DNA of 64,000 nucleotides from Alentia gelatinosa (GCA_950022655.1 OX465587.1:25671716-25735715); one strand, 5' to 3'. Shown: positions 24,972-38,244, numbered from the stretch's first letter. The notes: generated from the sequence alone by a model not told the origin. Program-made: numbers and translations.

Positions 24972-27547
24972 ATTATGATGACCTCATTGTGGTGCCATAT
25001 CCTGACGTCAGTGTGAGACCTTCTTGATCTCCCTTCCGATATAAATGACGTCATCATTGTGGACGCCGGTGTCATAAACATGGGAATGTTGCAAGAATTG
25101 CCATCAACAGTAGGGACTTAAGAAACCACGCCAAAGGTTATAACTGTAAAATTTGGCTCTGACATTCCGGAATTGGGTATAAACGTCAAGGATTACAGCA
25201 CTAGCGTGTGCACAAACTGCCAAATGGCGAGCGTGTTCAGGATTGCTTTCACAGAAAGCATTACTGTAGATATGTATTTACATATAGAACCAAACAATCT
25301 AGGTACATACTTTCATTTAAAGAAATTATCACTTAACTATACAGTCTGTATTAATTCAATACCATTGCGCTGTTCCGTTAGTCATATATCCCTAGCAGGA
25401 TGTATGCGTATCTGTATTGCTCACTTCATAATGATGGGACAGTTAAGTACGTATATTGAATATCTGAAGCTGTAAATACCGGAAACTTCAGTCAAAGTAT
25501 ACCTTCTACAGTCATGGTATCATCTTCTCAATGTCACACTGTAAGGAATATTTGCATACGTGTCTATTTATGTCCTCAATGCTTCCTTGACACTTTGAAA
25601 ATCAAATCAATTACAAACCACTCTACATGTACAGAGCAATAGAAAACCGAGACTTTTCACAATGACCTGTCCATGAGTCAGTGGCAGAGCCTCCGTTGGG
25701 ATCACCATAACCTCTGGTCAACCGATATTGCGTCCAAACTCCAAGCAGAGTTTCAGAGAAGCCCAATATCTTCGGAGTATGTTTTTCTTATCATTGCAGT
25801 AAGGCTTGAGAAATATGCACTATCTTAATTTAATCAAGTAATTGATTAAGGAATCGATATCTTTGGTCACATCTGAAAATAACATTTTGGTTACATATCT
25901 GTGAGGCAGGCCATGAAAGAGGCAGGTTTTACTTGACAACAGCATCAGTCAGTACCAGAGGTGAATATCAGAATACTCGTGCTGGGAGAATTCGGTTGAG
26001 AAAAATATTAATCACATAAAAGAGCGAGACCGATGAAAACAGAAAACTGCCCCATTTTGATGTGAAACTGTTTGATATGCAGAAAGAAAGTGATTACGCC
26101 ATTTTGGAAAGGTATACTATTATCTCCATAGCGTTTCTATAGCTTTTCTGAGTGTTAAACACCACCTGCTGTTTCTACTAGACATATTTCTCCGTCGTTC
26201 ATTCTCTTTGTCATTCATAATTCACGTAGAACGCGTTCTTGTTTTACTGATGTACACTTGACTCATATCACTAGAATGATCTACTTACTGTTGGGGTTGG
26301 AGAATAAAGAAGGACACAGATGAATCACAGGAGGGAAAACATGATTGAAATATATTATTGTTCGGGCTACAAATACTTGAGAAAGCTCGATCAAAACACG
26401 GTTCATGCTGACATCGTTATAGTTTTGACGCTGACCTACTATTGACGTCACAAGTCGTTACCTACTTTATACGGACATCATAAAACGTTTAACAATCGTA
26501 ACTCCCCACATGGTCTCTCATCAAGTTGACACTATTTACGTGCGCAGATGCCAAGTATGAGGTTATTTTTCAGGATGTTTTTTTTCTAAGTGAAAAAACG
26601 GTAATTGATATATTCTTGTAAATGTTCTAATGTACTTGTACATGTAATTACTGACTTTATTAAGTTCTCGTTCAACTCAGTCCTCGATAGATCCCCTCCA
26701 CCCTTACACCCACCCTGTGTGTAAAAATATAGGTCTGCAACCACGGGCTTTTTAAAACGGAAGCGGTCGGTATTTTTCATTTGACTATGATCTTGGGGAA
26801 TTATTTCTCTCGCCTAACAAGAACTCCAACAAAAGTTGTCATTTTGGGATGTGATTTGTTTAGTTTACTCATACCCTAAAACACATTTGGCAGCACCAAC
26901 ACTGGTCACTTGGGTGTGCCAGGTTTGAAAGGTCTTTGGCATCTACACATCTCTATCTTTCATTTGATCAGTTTGTAATGATCCAACGTATGTAGATCAA
27001 AGTACATGATTTCAGATCCCCAGAAAAATTCATTGTCACGCAAAGCATGCACTTTTGAATCGAAGGCAAGAGAAATGATGAAACAAGAAATACATGTACA
27101 GGAAGGTTGATGAAATATGAATCATGCTATGGAAAGACCATGTTTCTCTTTTTCCCATCTAATCTTATTTAACATCGTCAACACTTACTTCGTTTGATGT
27201 ATAGGGTACCACTAACAGTCCCATTCGGTCAATTGTGTGCCTATTTGAAGCATCTCCTATTTGAGATTATCTGACGATCATGCATCCCTCTCCAATTTAT
27301 TACAGATATAAAGAAATCTTCTGATGTACTGTCTCGTAGAAAACAAGATGAGCAAACGAATACTTTGGCACATTGTATGGCCATGTATTATTACTTACGA
27401 GTAACATTACATCGCTTTCACTGAGCATTCTCCCTCGTCCTGTCCACTAAATCTGACCAACATCGGGTCTCATGTGAGTTTCGACTATACTACTACATAG
27501 TACATGCATACAAGCAACTTGAATCCTAGCTAGCCCTTTTATTTTCA

Positions 27548-27760
27548 GGCATGGGATGTTACCAGACTTTTCAGGAATTCCGGTTTTGTTTTTCACGTCC
27601 TAAGTTTCATTCATGAGATCAATGTAAATTCGAGAAGAAAACAAGTTGGCAATTTAAAAAAACCCAACATTTTAGTTCTCAGCTGTGGCCAGAAATTCAC
27701 TTAGAATAGCGGAATATGCAGGCCCCCAACCCTTGGCACTTTTCCTGGATTTGTTATTTC
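27548..27760. repeat. dispersed repeat (GGCATGGGAT family), copy 2
   Basis: Begins AGGCATGGGAT like 31349 and shares TTTTAGTTCTCAGCTGTGG and AATTCACTTAGAATA with the other copies. The right terminus is degenerate. Confidence 0.5.
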
Positions 27761-28824
27761 TAAATATCACGCATGTCCTTCTAATGTATTAATATTGTGG
27801 GAGTACCACAACCCCCAATGCACTAAGGCAGAGAAAAAGAGAGCATGTATGTGCTCGTTGAGCCATATATTGCTGTTAACGTGTTCATCTGGATCATTTA
27901 TCATGATATGAAATGTTCAGATTTGAAGAGGAATCGTGTATATGTAAGCATCAAACTATCAAAAAATGGGTGTTCCATTGTGCAGGCGCTGGTCCGGCTC
28001 TGCCAAACATGCTTAATAGTGTACAAACCTATATGAGAGTTCAAAGACCGTCGCCGCACATGTATCTAATTTATTTGGTTTATGAGTCATCGCCCATTAC
28101 AGCGCCGTGCGGCCGCCGCCGGTGAGCATATTGCCTCTTCCACTACACCAGTTGCTATAACCACCTGACAAATGGCCACCGTGTGATTGCTATGTGGTCG
28201 CCGTATGTTGCTCTTTTGTCGTCGTGTAGTTTGCCCAATGGAACACCCTGTAATGGTTTGCATGTTGGTTGCCGATTCCAGCACGGACCTAGATGTATTA
28301 CAAGTCTGTGACCACTGTTCTTTGCAATGTATTACTACGCGAGGTCAGTGAGTGCACCGTGGCCCTGTCACCTACTGACTATTAAAATGAGATTCTGGTG
28401 ACGTTACATGCACACATAGACTCGATCCCATTGGCATATTTGTAGTTCCTTGCAAATACTAATTCACTGTCGCATTATGGGGTCATTCCATCTAGTGTTC
28501 CCATACCGTACTGTATCACATTTCTGCAGATCACATTATAAATTGCATGTAATTTAATGACTGAGTCTGCTCACTGTGACTTGGCTGGGCCCAACGCCAT
28601 TGTGACTCACAGTGCAGTGGGGTTGGACTAAACATACCTTATTCTAGTCGCTACAGTAGGGGAGCGAGACACTGAGCATGTGTATGTATATATACGTGTA
28701 TGTACTGAGTGTAGATATACTGATCATCCGAATATGTGTATATAATTATGTGTGTAAAGAATGAATTAAACAGAAGTCTCCGTCACCTATAGCATATCTT
28801 CAGTGAATTTATCCATTCATTATC

Positions 28825-29130
28825 ATGTTAACAGAGATGGCAGGTTTCCTATTTTCCAAGGAAAACCTTGTTCCCGTTTTCAGTTTATATACAATTTGTT
28901 TGTCTTGTGTAGATCAGTGAGAGAATACATTAGGCCCCATTCACACCAATAGAAAGTGGTTGAAACCTTCCCACATACCCCTAGAACCATTCCCTGGCCA
29001 ACAACGATGTGTTTTCCTGTTTTCACAGTCTCCCATAAGCAGTAAATTCCACATGAAAAATATTTTCTCATATTTTTCCATAACTGACAATCCATACTGG
29101 GCAGGGGACTTAGTTATACAAAATGTCCGT
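28825..29130. repeat. dispersed repeat, homologous to 20620-20905
   Basis: Carries AGAGATGGC, a CCTTCCCACATACCCCT block, a CCCTGGCCAACAACGATGTG block and a GCAGTAAATTCCACATGAA block in the same order as the 20.6 kb copy. Confidence 0.6.
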
Positions 29131-29892
29131 GTGGTACTTAATCGTTTACTAATTTCACAGCCTAACATTTGTAAGATGTATATCTTCAACAATCATTCAA
29201 CAAGAATTGTCTATTATCGAAGATGAGAATATAATATTGTTGTAGGCAATAGGCTTTACTGTGAAATATTTAATCAGAAATAATTATAACTAATATATCA
29301 TTAATTTATGCAAACACCAAGTCCTGAGATATAAAGGCGACCATCATCCCAAAAGTAAAGGACGGGGTCTTCTACAGAAAGTAATGCAAGTGGTTATAGA
29401 ATAGATTTTCATACTGAGCAGGAGGATGTCCACAGATTGCACTTTGTGTGCCTAGATTTTGCTTGGTATACTGAAGAGCTGAGCCATATAGAACACTGTT
29501 ATAGGTTCTACCACCTGCTGATCTTTCCTGTGTGTGGATAATCCTTATTGCTGGTAGGGGAAGCTGGCTTATAATCCAGTCTCCTGTGGAGAAGTTTCTC
29601 AGGCATGTGTTGTGCTGCAAGGACTTGATATTCAAAACGTTATTCAGCAAGCGGGAATGAATTTTTGTGGTGCACTTAGCAATGAAGTCATGATTGAACT
29701 ATGGTTTTCAAGTCAATCAGAAACAAAATTGGAAAATACCATTACGCGATATACTGAAATCTCCACGGTTCATAGAGAGGTCGGGTCCGGTCAGCTGTGA
29801 CAACGCCTACACCCGAGAACTATTGATTATTCCATTGAGACTGCATTTGGCAGTGGTGACGAAGTGCTGCCCTCTACAACAGACAAGTTGAT

Positions 29893-30906
29893 ATGAACGC
29901 TGCCCGGAACGCGGCGCAGCGGGTGGGACGCCGGTTCTTTCAGGGTCTGCGCGGACTGACGCTGCGTGAGGCCTGCTGCCTCCTCGTGGTGGTCATCGGC
30001 ATCTCTGTCATCTTCCGGTTGGTGCGCCAGTTCCTCCACCCACCTTTGAACTATGTGGAGTATGACCTCAATTCCGCCTCGGATGACGTCTTCCTGTGCC
30101 CCGAGCTGGCACTTCCGCCGCTGGCCGGGGTGCGCGTCTGTCTGCACGCCGACAGCGACGACGGCGACGTCTCCACCGCCGTGCGCTACGAGGGCTGCTG
30201 GCGACGACCGGAAATGGACACCTTCTACCGCGCAGTGCGCCGGGAACCGGAATACGGCGTCATCGACATCGGCGCTGGTATCGGCGTGCACACGGTGATC
30301 GCCGCCTCGCAGGGCCGCCCCGTGCTGGCCGTGGAGCCGCAGCCCGACAGCGTCTTCCGGCTCCACAAGACGCTGATGCTGGCCCGGGCCACCAAGCGCG
30401 TCCGTCTTCTCGTCAACGCCGTCTCCAACGTCACGCGCCCGGCACTGCTGTCCTGGCCCGAAGGTCACGTGACGGCGGCGCGCGTCTTACCAGAGGGCGC
30501 CAGGTGTGCGGGCGAGCGGTGCGCGCGCACACACGTGCTGACGCTGGACGCCCTCCTACCGTACGTCAGTTTCCCGGCAGCCTTTCTCGTCATCTCCACG
30601 TCCGGGGACGAGGCCGCCGTGTTGGCGGGCAGCGCCGCGCGTCTCTTCTCGCGCCTGCGCATTCCGCTCGTCTTCATGGACTTCGGCGCGGGCCGGCGGA
30701 CCTGTCAGGACGCCGCCGCGGGCCGACTTCCCGTCAACAGCCCGGCGGTGCGGACGCTAGGCGCCGCCATCCACTTCCTGTTTGAGCGTGAGTACTTACC
30801 GCACCACGGCGCCACTGGAAAGCTGCTGGAGGGAACGCGCTGTCAGACATGGCCAGCCACCACAGTCGTCTGGGAACACGTCACCTTCCGGGGCTCATAT
30901 ATCTGA
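29893..30906 (+). CDS. FkbM-family methyltransferase, type II membrane protein, single exon
   Basis: A 337-residue uninterrupted frame starts at ATG 29893. Residues 27-44 form a hydrophobic segment (CCLLVVVIGISVIFRL) after an Arg-rich N terminus, which predicts a type II single-pass anchor. Residues 123-134, VIDIGAGIGVHT, are the SAM-binding motif I, followed by the acidic motif II in AVEPQ near 146-150. The arrangement matches FkbM methyltransferases, which methylate small molecules or sugars; the substrate here is unknown. The C-terminal part has a CQTW motif. The frame is strongly GC-rich against AT-rich flanks, but TRAPPC11 exons after 14.9 kb look similar, so composition alone is no sign of transfer. 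A 5' non-coding exon cannot be excluded. Confidence 0.85.
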   Translation: MNAARNAAQRVGRRFFQGLRGLTLREACCLLVVVIGISVIFRLVRQFLHPPLNYVEYDLNSASDDVFLCPELALPPLAGVRVCLHADSDDGDVSTAVRYEGCWRRPEMDTFYRAVRREPEYGVIDIGAGIGVHTVIAASQGRPVLAVEPQPDSVFRLHKTLMLARATKRVRLLVNAVSNVTRPALLSWPEGHVTAARVLPEGARCAGERCARTHVLTLDALLPYVSFPAAFLVISTSGDEAAVLAGSAARLFSRLRIPLVFMDFGAGRRTCQDAAAGRLPVNSPAVRTLGAAIHFLFEREYLPHHGATGKLLEGTRCQTWPATTVVWEHVTFRGSYI

Positions 30907-31348
30907 CCTCTGACATCCTAGACATACCCATTTCATTTATGTAAGATGTCTCTTCCAGGTTATTAAGTAAATGTTCATAGCCAGGCTAAGCGATGATCTT
31001 ACTGATTGTAAGGAATCAAAGAAATCTACACTATATGTACATGCATACCATTGTAGTCCCTGTAGTTTCTATGGGAGTAAAATGTCCCCTCATCAATGGC
31101 TCTTTTGTTGTATTTATACGGGTATATTTGGGTATCTTTATGAAAATAAATTCCCCCTATAACCACTTTCTTCAGCTCCGGATGCCTCTAGCGAGGGAAC
31201 TCTACATTCATATAATAAATAATGCATAATCTCGAGATGTAATTTTATATGACGATGAATTAATTCATAGAGCTTGAAACTGTACATGTATATCATTGAT
31301 AACAATCTAGGAGTGGCAAAATCTGTGAGTCATAATCAGGTCATATAT

Positions 31349-31709
31349 CAGGCATGGGATTTTCACAGATTTTTGTTGTTGATTTTTTTTAATCCCATGG
31401 ATCATTCTTCTTGAGATACGTGTACATCCCGAGGAGAAAATAAGTTAAGCTGATAAAAAGGAATGTTTCATATATATATACATATAAGAGATGATGCGGC
31501 TGACAGGTCCTACTATGAACAGATGCTACCTTGAAATGAGCAAAATTCTTCTCATTGCCGTCGCCGTGGCAAACCACTTGCAATGACATCATAGCCGTTA
31601 CTGCTAGGATACTTCTCCAGAATTCACTTAGAATAACTAATAAGAAAATACAGCCCCCGCCCTCAAGTCCCCGGCACCGTTTCCTGGTTTTTTCCAAATC
31701 CCATGCCTG
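31349..31709. mobile_element. non-autonomous element with CAGGCATGGGATTT termini
   Basis: CAGGCATGGGATTT at the left end is the inverse of AAATCCCATGCCTG at the right end, giving a 361-base unit. Internal blocks match 27548-27760 and 22895-23080. I see no clear target-site duplication and no coding capacity. Confidence 0.6.
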
Positions 31710-33256
31710 CTATTTTCACGTAAACTGATTCGAGACATAGTCAGTAAAAATGTACATTTTAACATGTCTTTTTCATTTATTATTGAAGCACCGTCAATTG
31801 GAAGCACACCGGTTTGAAAGGGTTCACAATATTTATGAATAAATCTGTAAAAAAAAAGCATATAATATCTTAACGAGACCAGTTACAAATAAACATCCTC
31901 AATGAAATATTTCTCAAGTAGATGTCTATTTAAGTACATACATGAACATAGTTCTACTTCAACCAGTGGTGTCCATTGCCCTGAATTTTGCAGTAATTAT
32001 GTACAGTGTACTGAGGCCAGTTCTTCGGCCATTCCTGTGTCCTGATCTATCAGAGCTTTCACTTGGGATGCGAAGAAAGATATATATTTGTCACTTGTTA
32101 TTGTTGGGGTTATATTTCCATTACAATAACAATCATCAACTTCAGTTATAGTAATGCTGTAGCATATTTACAATATTTACAAGTGATGCCATGTTGATTA
32201 TAGCGAACTGTTTTCTGATCATGCTTACCCCTTAAATGTATGAAAAAAATAATCACAACAAATGACAGTATAAAAAGATGATCTGGAATAATAAAAATAG
32301 TTATAGGTAAGTACAAACCTATCAACTAGAAGCATGTTAGAGAATAGTGATCAACCAGAGAGAGGAATTTAGTGAATGTTGCAAATCATAAAACAAGTTT
32401 ATTCTGGTTTTTTTTAGATTAAATCACTAAAGGGTATTAAAGTGAGTCACAGTCACAACTAGAAATGTTATCGATAAATGACTTGCGTGTTAAGGTGTAG
32501 TGACTTGAATGTCCCACAAATATGTTCACAAATACGCCACCTGACTTACCATAGAGGAACCGGGACTACCTCTATATATCACAGTACAAGCAATAACAAT
32601 TCACACTTAACATTTCTGGCATTAAGAGGCCTGCTTAACATAACCATATTTTGCACCAAATTGCATTCTGTTACTGAGAATAGGCCCAGATTTATCTAAT
32701 ATTTATGGAAAACATAGATCTAAATAGTGTTGTACACACATTTTTCTTATGGTACCATCCGCCTAACTTACCATTCAAGTAACCTGTCGAACACCATCTG
32801 GGTATTTATTCAGTATTCATCTTATTAACATCGAGTCATTTGTAATATTTCTCGAGCTTTTTAGTATCAAACATATAATTACAAGATCACAGTCCCTGAA
32901 ATGAAAAATTTCTATCATGATTTGTGTCAGACACGATAAGCCAATTTACCAATTTGAACACTGTTTATATTCTCATTATGTTCATGGCTCAAAAAGGTTC
33001 GACACTGCCGTTCCTAAGCCTTGTGTCACATGGGTTTTACGCCTTTACCATCACGGCATGAGCGAATCTATGACCACCGTTTTATTGTGCTTCAGGGGTC
33101 TGATCATTTAACACTTACTATTCTATTACATAGCTGCAAGTAAGCCTGATTTACAATGCATATATAACACCACTGTGCTTCACTCATTGTTGACGTACAC
33201 AAATGTAGTCAACTAAGACATCCCTCACCCGTTTACAATTCCCCTTTTTTATCATA

Positions 33257-33566
33257 AATTATCCTACCCCTAATATAAAATCCAATAGGCTTAACATTTG
33301 AGTTTCCGTATGCCACACTGACTGGCATACAGAGTTGTATATGCCACTAGTGTCATACATAATTGTTATCACGTAATATTCCAAAATCGAGGAGACGGGG
33401 TAGGATAAAATAAAAACCTGATTCGTTTTAATCTTGGCCACCGCATTCCACTCCTGGAGTTTTGGCTCCAGACCTCACTCGGCTTGGCCTCGTGAAATCA
33501 CTATGCCAAACTCCAGTCGTGGCATACAGTGGCCAAGATCAAAACTCATCCAGTTTTACGATAGAA
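33257..33566 (+). mobile_element. bipartite foldback element, family A, copy 3
   Basis: The module 33257-33411 (ATTATCCTACCCCTAATA to GGGGTAGGATAAAA) is followed by a hairpin 33413-33562 with apex GGC-TTG-GCC. Nearly colinear with 24088-24394 and with the same GTTTTACGATAG end. Confidence 0.9.
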
Positions 33567-33689
33567 ATTTCTTTTTCATCGCAGTGTTAAAAATTGATCT
33601 TTTCAAGTTATGACATGAAATCGATTCTTTGGGTACCGTGACCGGCAAGGGGGAGGGTTTTAGCACAGCTTAGTAGAACGTCTCAGTGG

Positions 33690-36600
33690 TCATATGTCAA
33701 GGGGACCATCACCGATAGGGGTGGCATTGCGGGACATCGTATTCGTGCTGTCTAATCTCATCTGCTGTATGCCACGTGCGGCTGCCTGTACATGTGGATT
33801 AGTAGACACATGACTGTCCAAGGAATGAATTTGTTGACCTTCAGCATCAGTGAACGTGTGATTTGGTTGATGTGGCGGTAGCTCTGTTGGTTGTTGAGAG
33901 CGAATAGTAGATGGTTGAGTGTCGGAAAAAGGCTGGACGGGGGGTGCAGGTGGTGGAACCCTCCGAATGCGGTGTGGATTGTCCGGGTCAAAGTCGTATA
34001 GTCTTCCCTTACGACAACTAGCATTGTGTTCCATTACGCCTGCATAAAAAGAAATTAAAAAAACTGTATATTGTTTAAAATGTATCAACAATGTATTTCG
34101 TCAATGCCTTTGTGGTATGTCCCGTATATATGTTGTAGATCCTGCATGCAGTGAAACGTCCCATATTTATTTCAATTATGTATGTATATCAATAAAACCT
34201 AGAAAATGGGGACTGTTTATTTGATCGTTTCCCAATTATTGAGAATTTGTAACCTCTACATTACACCAGCATTCATTCACAAAAGTATTAAGAGCTTCCC
34301 TACTTAATAAAGTGTAATACTAAATTGGATCTATACCTTTTTTTCCAAGCGCTAGAGGCCAAGAACTGAAAACATGGACTGATTTCCACGTAAGCATTGG
34401 CACAGTACTGTCGAACTACTTAAGTAAGCTACAAGAACATCCTGACGTTTTTTAGCCCCACCCTTTTATGTGTGTTCATGATCATACAATATATTTTCGA
34501 TTCTATCACAATCCCTGTATAGTACTGTGGACGATAATCGGCAATTCGCTTTCTCCTCAGCCTCGCCAACCTATCCATATTGTACTGTAACAATCGACCC
34601 TCAGATCAAACACAAACTAACGTAAACGTTTTGTTTGACCTTTCTATGAACTTTAGAGATTGTTCTATTATCACACGCGATTGTAAACTGCTCGAATCTT
34701 TGGAATCAACTTAATAATCTACTCTAATTAATCTGCTATATTCTCAAGAAGATTCGTTTTCTTCTTGTGTGTAAGGGCTCATAATCTTATGTAAAATTGT
34801 TAGCCTTATTTTTTTATACGCACGGATATCTTAGTAAGATATTATATCAATATTTCTCCACGAGTATGTGAGGCCGAACATCAGAAAATGAATAATTGAC
34901 TTAGACAGTATACTCTCAAAAGAAATAATCACAAAAGAAAGTAATTTCAACATAATCCAAATACTTACATTTATTAATATACATAACAACGTCTCGTCTG
35001 CCCATATTTTCCAGTGCTGACATTAGATTTTCATAGCTGGCAAGTTTAGAGCTCCTCCAAGCTTTTAAAACATCAAAGGTCCGGTTAATCTTCGTCGTGT
35101 CTGCTCCGCCCATCATGAATTTATCTACGTCATTGCTATCTAGGTTCAAATATATTGCAATGTTTTTCCAGTCTCTTGGAACTTGTTCTGCCATCCTCTG
35201 GAAATATCTTTGCATTTTCGTTTCGTCCGGTTCATTCAGGTCAACTGAAAGAAGAATCAATTGATATTGTATTTCCTTTGGGGAATTTAAGACAGCAGTT
35301 TTGATACAGCTCTTCTTGCCTTACACAATCCTAATGCAATAGTCAATCATGGACTGGGAGAGAGTTGGCACAAACCAATAAGAAATGTTCGGAGGGATAG
35401 GCGACGTATAGGGTGAAAGTCAATGTCGTAGTGCCTTATCCTCACCATATGGGATCAAGAGCGAAAGGAATGCACCGTACATATATTTTGTATTTACCTT
35501 TGAATATATCAATACAGCTATTCATAGATAGCTTACTACTTAGCAACACGTATGCAATATTACAAAAAAAAAGATTGTATTGAAATCTGAAAACATGTAA
35601 TAATGAGGGAACTCTTCCAAATGGAGATGCTTGTAATTAGAACGTAACTGAATGATATATGCTGGAAGTGCAAACTGTATCAATGTAGATATTTTCTTAG
35701 TATATGGTACTAATTGACGAACACATACCAATTACTGGCTACAATACCGAAAAGGAAGGACGATAAACAAAAGTTTAATGAAAGTTTAGGATCAGAGCTC
35801 ATATCCAATCAAGTTTGAATCGCATAGTAATTCACAAGGTGAAGCCGTGTGAATTATGTAGCGATTCAAACGAGATAGGATCAAGCTCTGACCCTAAACT
35901 TGAATAGGTTTCTTGATTTATTTCACCCTTCACATTGACTAAAGGGCAAACATTTGTGAAATAATCCCCATTGGATATTTTTCCTAAACATCTCATGGGC
36001 ATTGGATACGAGTTCCCAATGTTAGTCTATGAAGAAAAAGATACCAGGGGTGAGATGAAACACTATATAAGTGAAGTTAACTCACGTTGTTCTCTGGCGA
36101 TGAAGTCTTGGGTGAACCGGATTAGATCCTGACGGCACACCTCCGTCAGAGCATCGTGGAGTTCGGACCAGCGTCGTTGCGGGTTGGCCTTCTGCCACCA
36201 CATAAGGAACATTTTCCGCGCCCATACCTCCACTGTGTCTTGGTTATCTCCCCGAATCCCGTCTGTGATCTTTCTGTCTAGACCAATGTAAATTGCAAGC
36301 TTCTCCCAGTCGCCGGGTAGTCTCTCGGCAATGCCATTCAACAAGTTGTCACAAAAGAAGTGCTGTACACCATCTCCTGTGGGAAGGAGAAAGAAACAGT
36401 TATACTATAGTGGCACCTGACTCTCATAACTTCGATAAAAAACATAATTCAATGAAGAGTACTCAACATGAGATTCGATTCATATCTAGAAATAATGAGG
36501 CAAATTCTCCAGACGTGTTGTAAAAGCTCAGATATCTGTTAATATTATTTTGATTCTTGTTTTCAGTATGTTATTTTTGTTATGTCACAACAAGGAATTG

Positions 36601-38244
36601 TAGGAGAAGGAATAGCAACGCTAGCTTGTAGTGACGATATGGGCCAATATCTATGTCTCCCTATTGTTCTCCTGATGTGGGTGGTGCGGCGTGTGCGACG
36701 GCCTGTGACGGCCGCGATTACGGCCATCACGCTCCAGTGATCACACCTTTGCTCCCTTGGTGGGTGTGTCGCTTCTAATGTCCCTCCCTCCTTCCCTCCC
36801 TCCCTCCTTCCCTCCCTCTTTCCATGAAAATTGACTTAGTTCTATATTTTCTCACATAAATGACATACAATTTAACTCCCAAGTTAGTGTTTTATACTCT
36901 TAAGTGACCTGAAATGACCCAGTCTCCACATTTCAAAGTTTGTGTGCATTGTCAATGCCGGTCACTGAGCCTCTGTCAGCCACCCACCCGATACAAATAT
37001 GGTGTGAATTGTTTTGAGACAACCACACCCTAAATATAACATACATGTGTTATATAATAGTGTTACGAGTAATGGTGTCCCAGGAAAGATGGTGGCATGC
37101 TTATTCAAGGTGGAATATACATTTACACGAATTTAGCGGCGATGTTGCCGGGAGTGATGCAGAAACAGGTGGTCGTTTCTAACTCCGGTAATGGAATTGC
37201 ACCTTCAGCAGGGTAATCTCAAACATCCAAATACGAGCTAAATTCTGGTCCGAGTGAACGTACCCTGGGAAGTCGGGTGTCCTGCAACTGGGGTTATACT
37301 CTATTTTATTAATTTATACTCACCACACGAGATCTTTGCCAAGCAGCCCCCACACTGTGAGGTTTGAGATGGGACAAAGCCGCATGCCATCGTTCCTAGG
37401 TAGGTGAATCTGAAAACTGAATAATTTACTAATTAGAGTTCTATGAGTGCTCTGTTTCATCTAGATGTACGGTATATAAAAATAGACATTAGGCCTACTT
37501 CAGTCCAAATTAAGATGGCTGTTATGTTTCATCAGTACCAGAGCTTTTAGGCATATTTTTTTAAAAACCTAGCATATTTGCAATGTTTTTAGATTTATTG
37601 GGAGCCTTCTCCTTCTCAAGGCCAACTTATCCCTGGTCCAACTTTTCTGGGGGAGCGTTCATTTTTTTACCCACCCCCCCCCCCCCCCCGCCATAAAAAA
37701 TGAGTTATACTATGGTTACCGTATATTGGAGGATTTCACGTTACGGTATTTGCTGGAGGGGGTTGTTATAATTCGCAGTAACTGCCGGAGTGGGTGGGGG
37801 TCAATTTCAACGATTCACGTTTTTGCGATTCACCCACATATTAATTTAAAGAGGTTCTAGAATTGTGTATTTTAATTTAGATAATCTAGATCTAGATCTA
37901 GATCTATACAGTTTTAGATTTAAGGTCAATAATATAGTGTCTGATTCTGCTACCAGAATTAAGAAACTTTGAAGACAGCAACATGCGTGCTGGTAGTGTG
38001 TCTGCTGTTTAGGACAGGTGGCATGTAGTCTTGGGTTCTACTTACTTTAATATTTCATCCGATTGAAGTTTTAAAAGTTTGTTGTGAACTTCCTGATTCC
38101 CTAAACTACATTCCTCTGGTTTCAGTATCAAAGTTCGGCGTGATCCAATAATATTTGACCAGTTATGATGTTCATCAAACGTCAAACAGTCAAATTTCTT
38201 GTTCAATGTCCGTGATCGAATGGAGGTTTTTCGTTGAATTTGTT
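33690..38244 (-). CDS. protein with two death domains and a Pro-rich tail (5'-incomplete)
   Basis: Minus-strand exons are 38244-38046, 37409-37324, 36376-36086, 35244-34969 and 34039-33690, all GT-AG and phase-consistent: 399 residues plus a partial first codon, stop TGA. The 291-base exon encodes one death domain (LPGDWEKLAIYIGL near its start, later a Trp-rich WARKMFLMWW helix). The 276-base exon encodes a second (VPRDWKNIAIYLNLDSNDV). The last exon encodes a Pro/Gln-rich tail (RRVPPPAPPVQP). Death domains form homotypic signalling assemblies in apoptosis and innate immunity. The first exon must have an upstream partner, because it begins with two bases of a split codon. Its sequence is unfamiliar: basic, with no membrane segment seen. 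An alternative start is the ATG at 37390, in frame. Whether this is an adaptor or the tail of a receptor is unresolved. Confidence 0.8.
35777..36060 (+). mobile_element. bipartite foldback element, family B, copy 2
   Basis: The hairpin (about 35777-35908, apex GGT-GAA-GCC) is followed by a module bounded by ATTTATTTCACCCT and AGGGGTGAGATGAAA. It is colinear with 15740-16027. It lies in the intron between the two death-domain exons, 26 bases from the donor of exon 36376-36086. Confidence 0.85.
36780..36824. repeat. short CCCT/CCTT pyrimidine tract
   Basis: An imperfect tetranucleotide tract of about 45 bases, a smaller relative in composition of the 6.5 kb tract. Lies in an intron of the death-domain gene. 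Confidence 0.8.
37105..37190. repeat. dispersed repeat, homologous to 24405-24500
   Basis: Contains CATTTACACGAATTTAGCGG and the following ATGTTGC block in the same order as the 24.4 kb copy. Confidence 0.5.

Larger units (their letters stand above)
24972..29892. other. 4.9 kb spacer between TRAPPC11 and the FkbM gene
   Basis: This follows the TRAPPC11 stop codon and presumably holds its 3' UTR. The first clear AATAAA is at 26303-26308; I cannot show that it is used. Repeats lie at 27548-27760 and 28825-29130. The other open frames lack splice context or recognisable motifs. Confidence 0.6.
30907..33689. other. spacer downstream of the FkbM gene
   Basis: Possible polyadenylation signals AATAAA lie at 31145-31150 and 31214-31219, about 240 and 310 bases after the stop. 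Repeats lie at 31349-31709 and 33257-33566. Nothing else is recognisable. Confidence 0.6.

Noticed and set aside
24560..25027. 155-codon plus-strand frame
   Set aside because: It overlaps the last TRAPPC11 exon in a different frame and its first two thirds are low-complexity intron. The TRAPPC11 phase explains the conserved part.
29827..30785. Long frames of 213 codons (minus) and 229 codons (plus) overlapping the FkbM gene
   Set aside because: They are GC-driven shadow frames; only the 337-codon frame has the SAM-binding motif and a membrane anchor.
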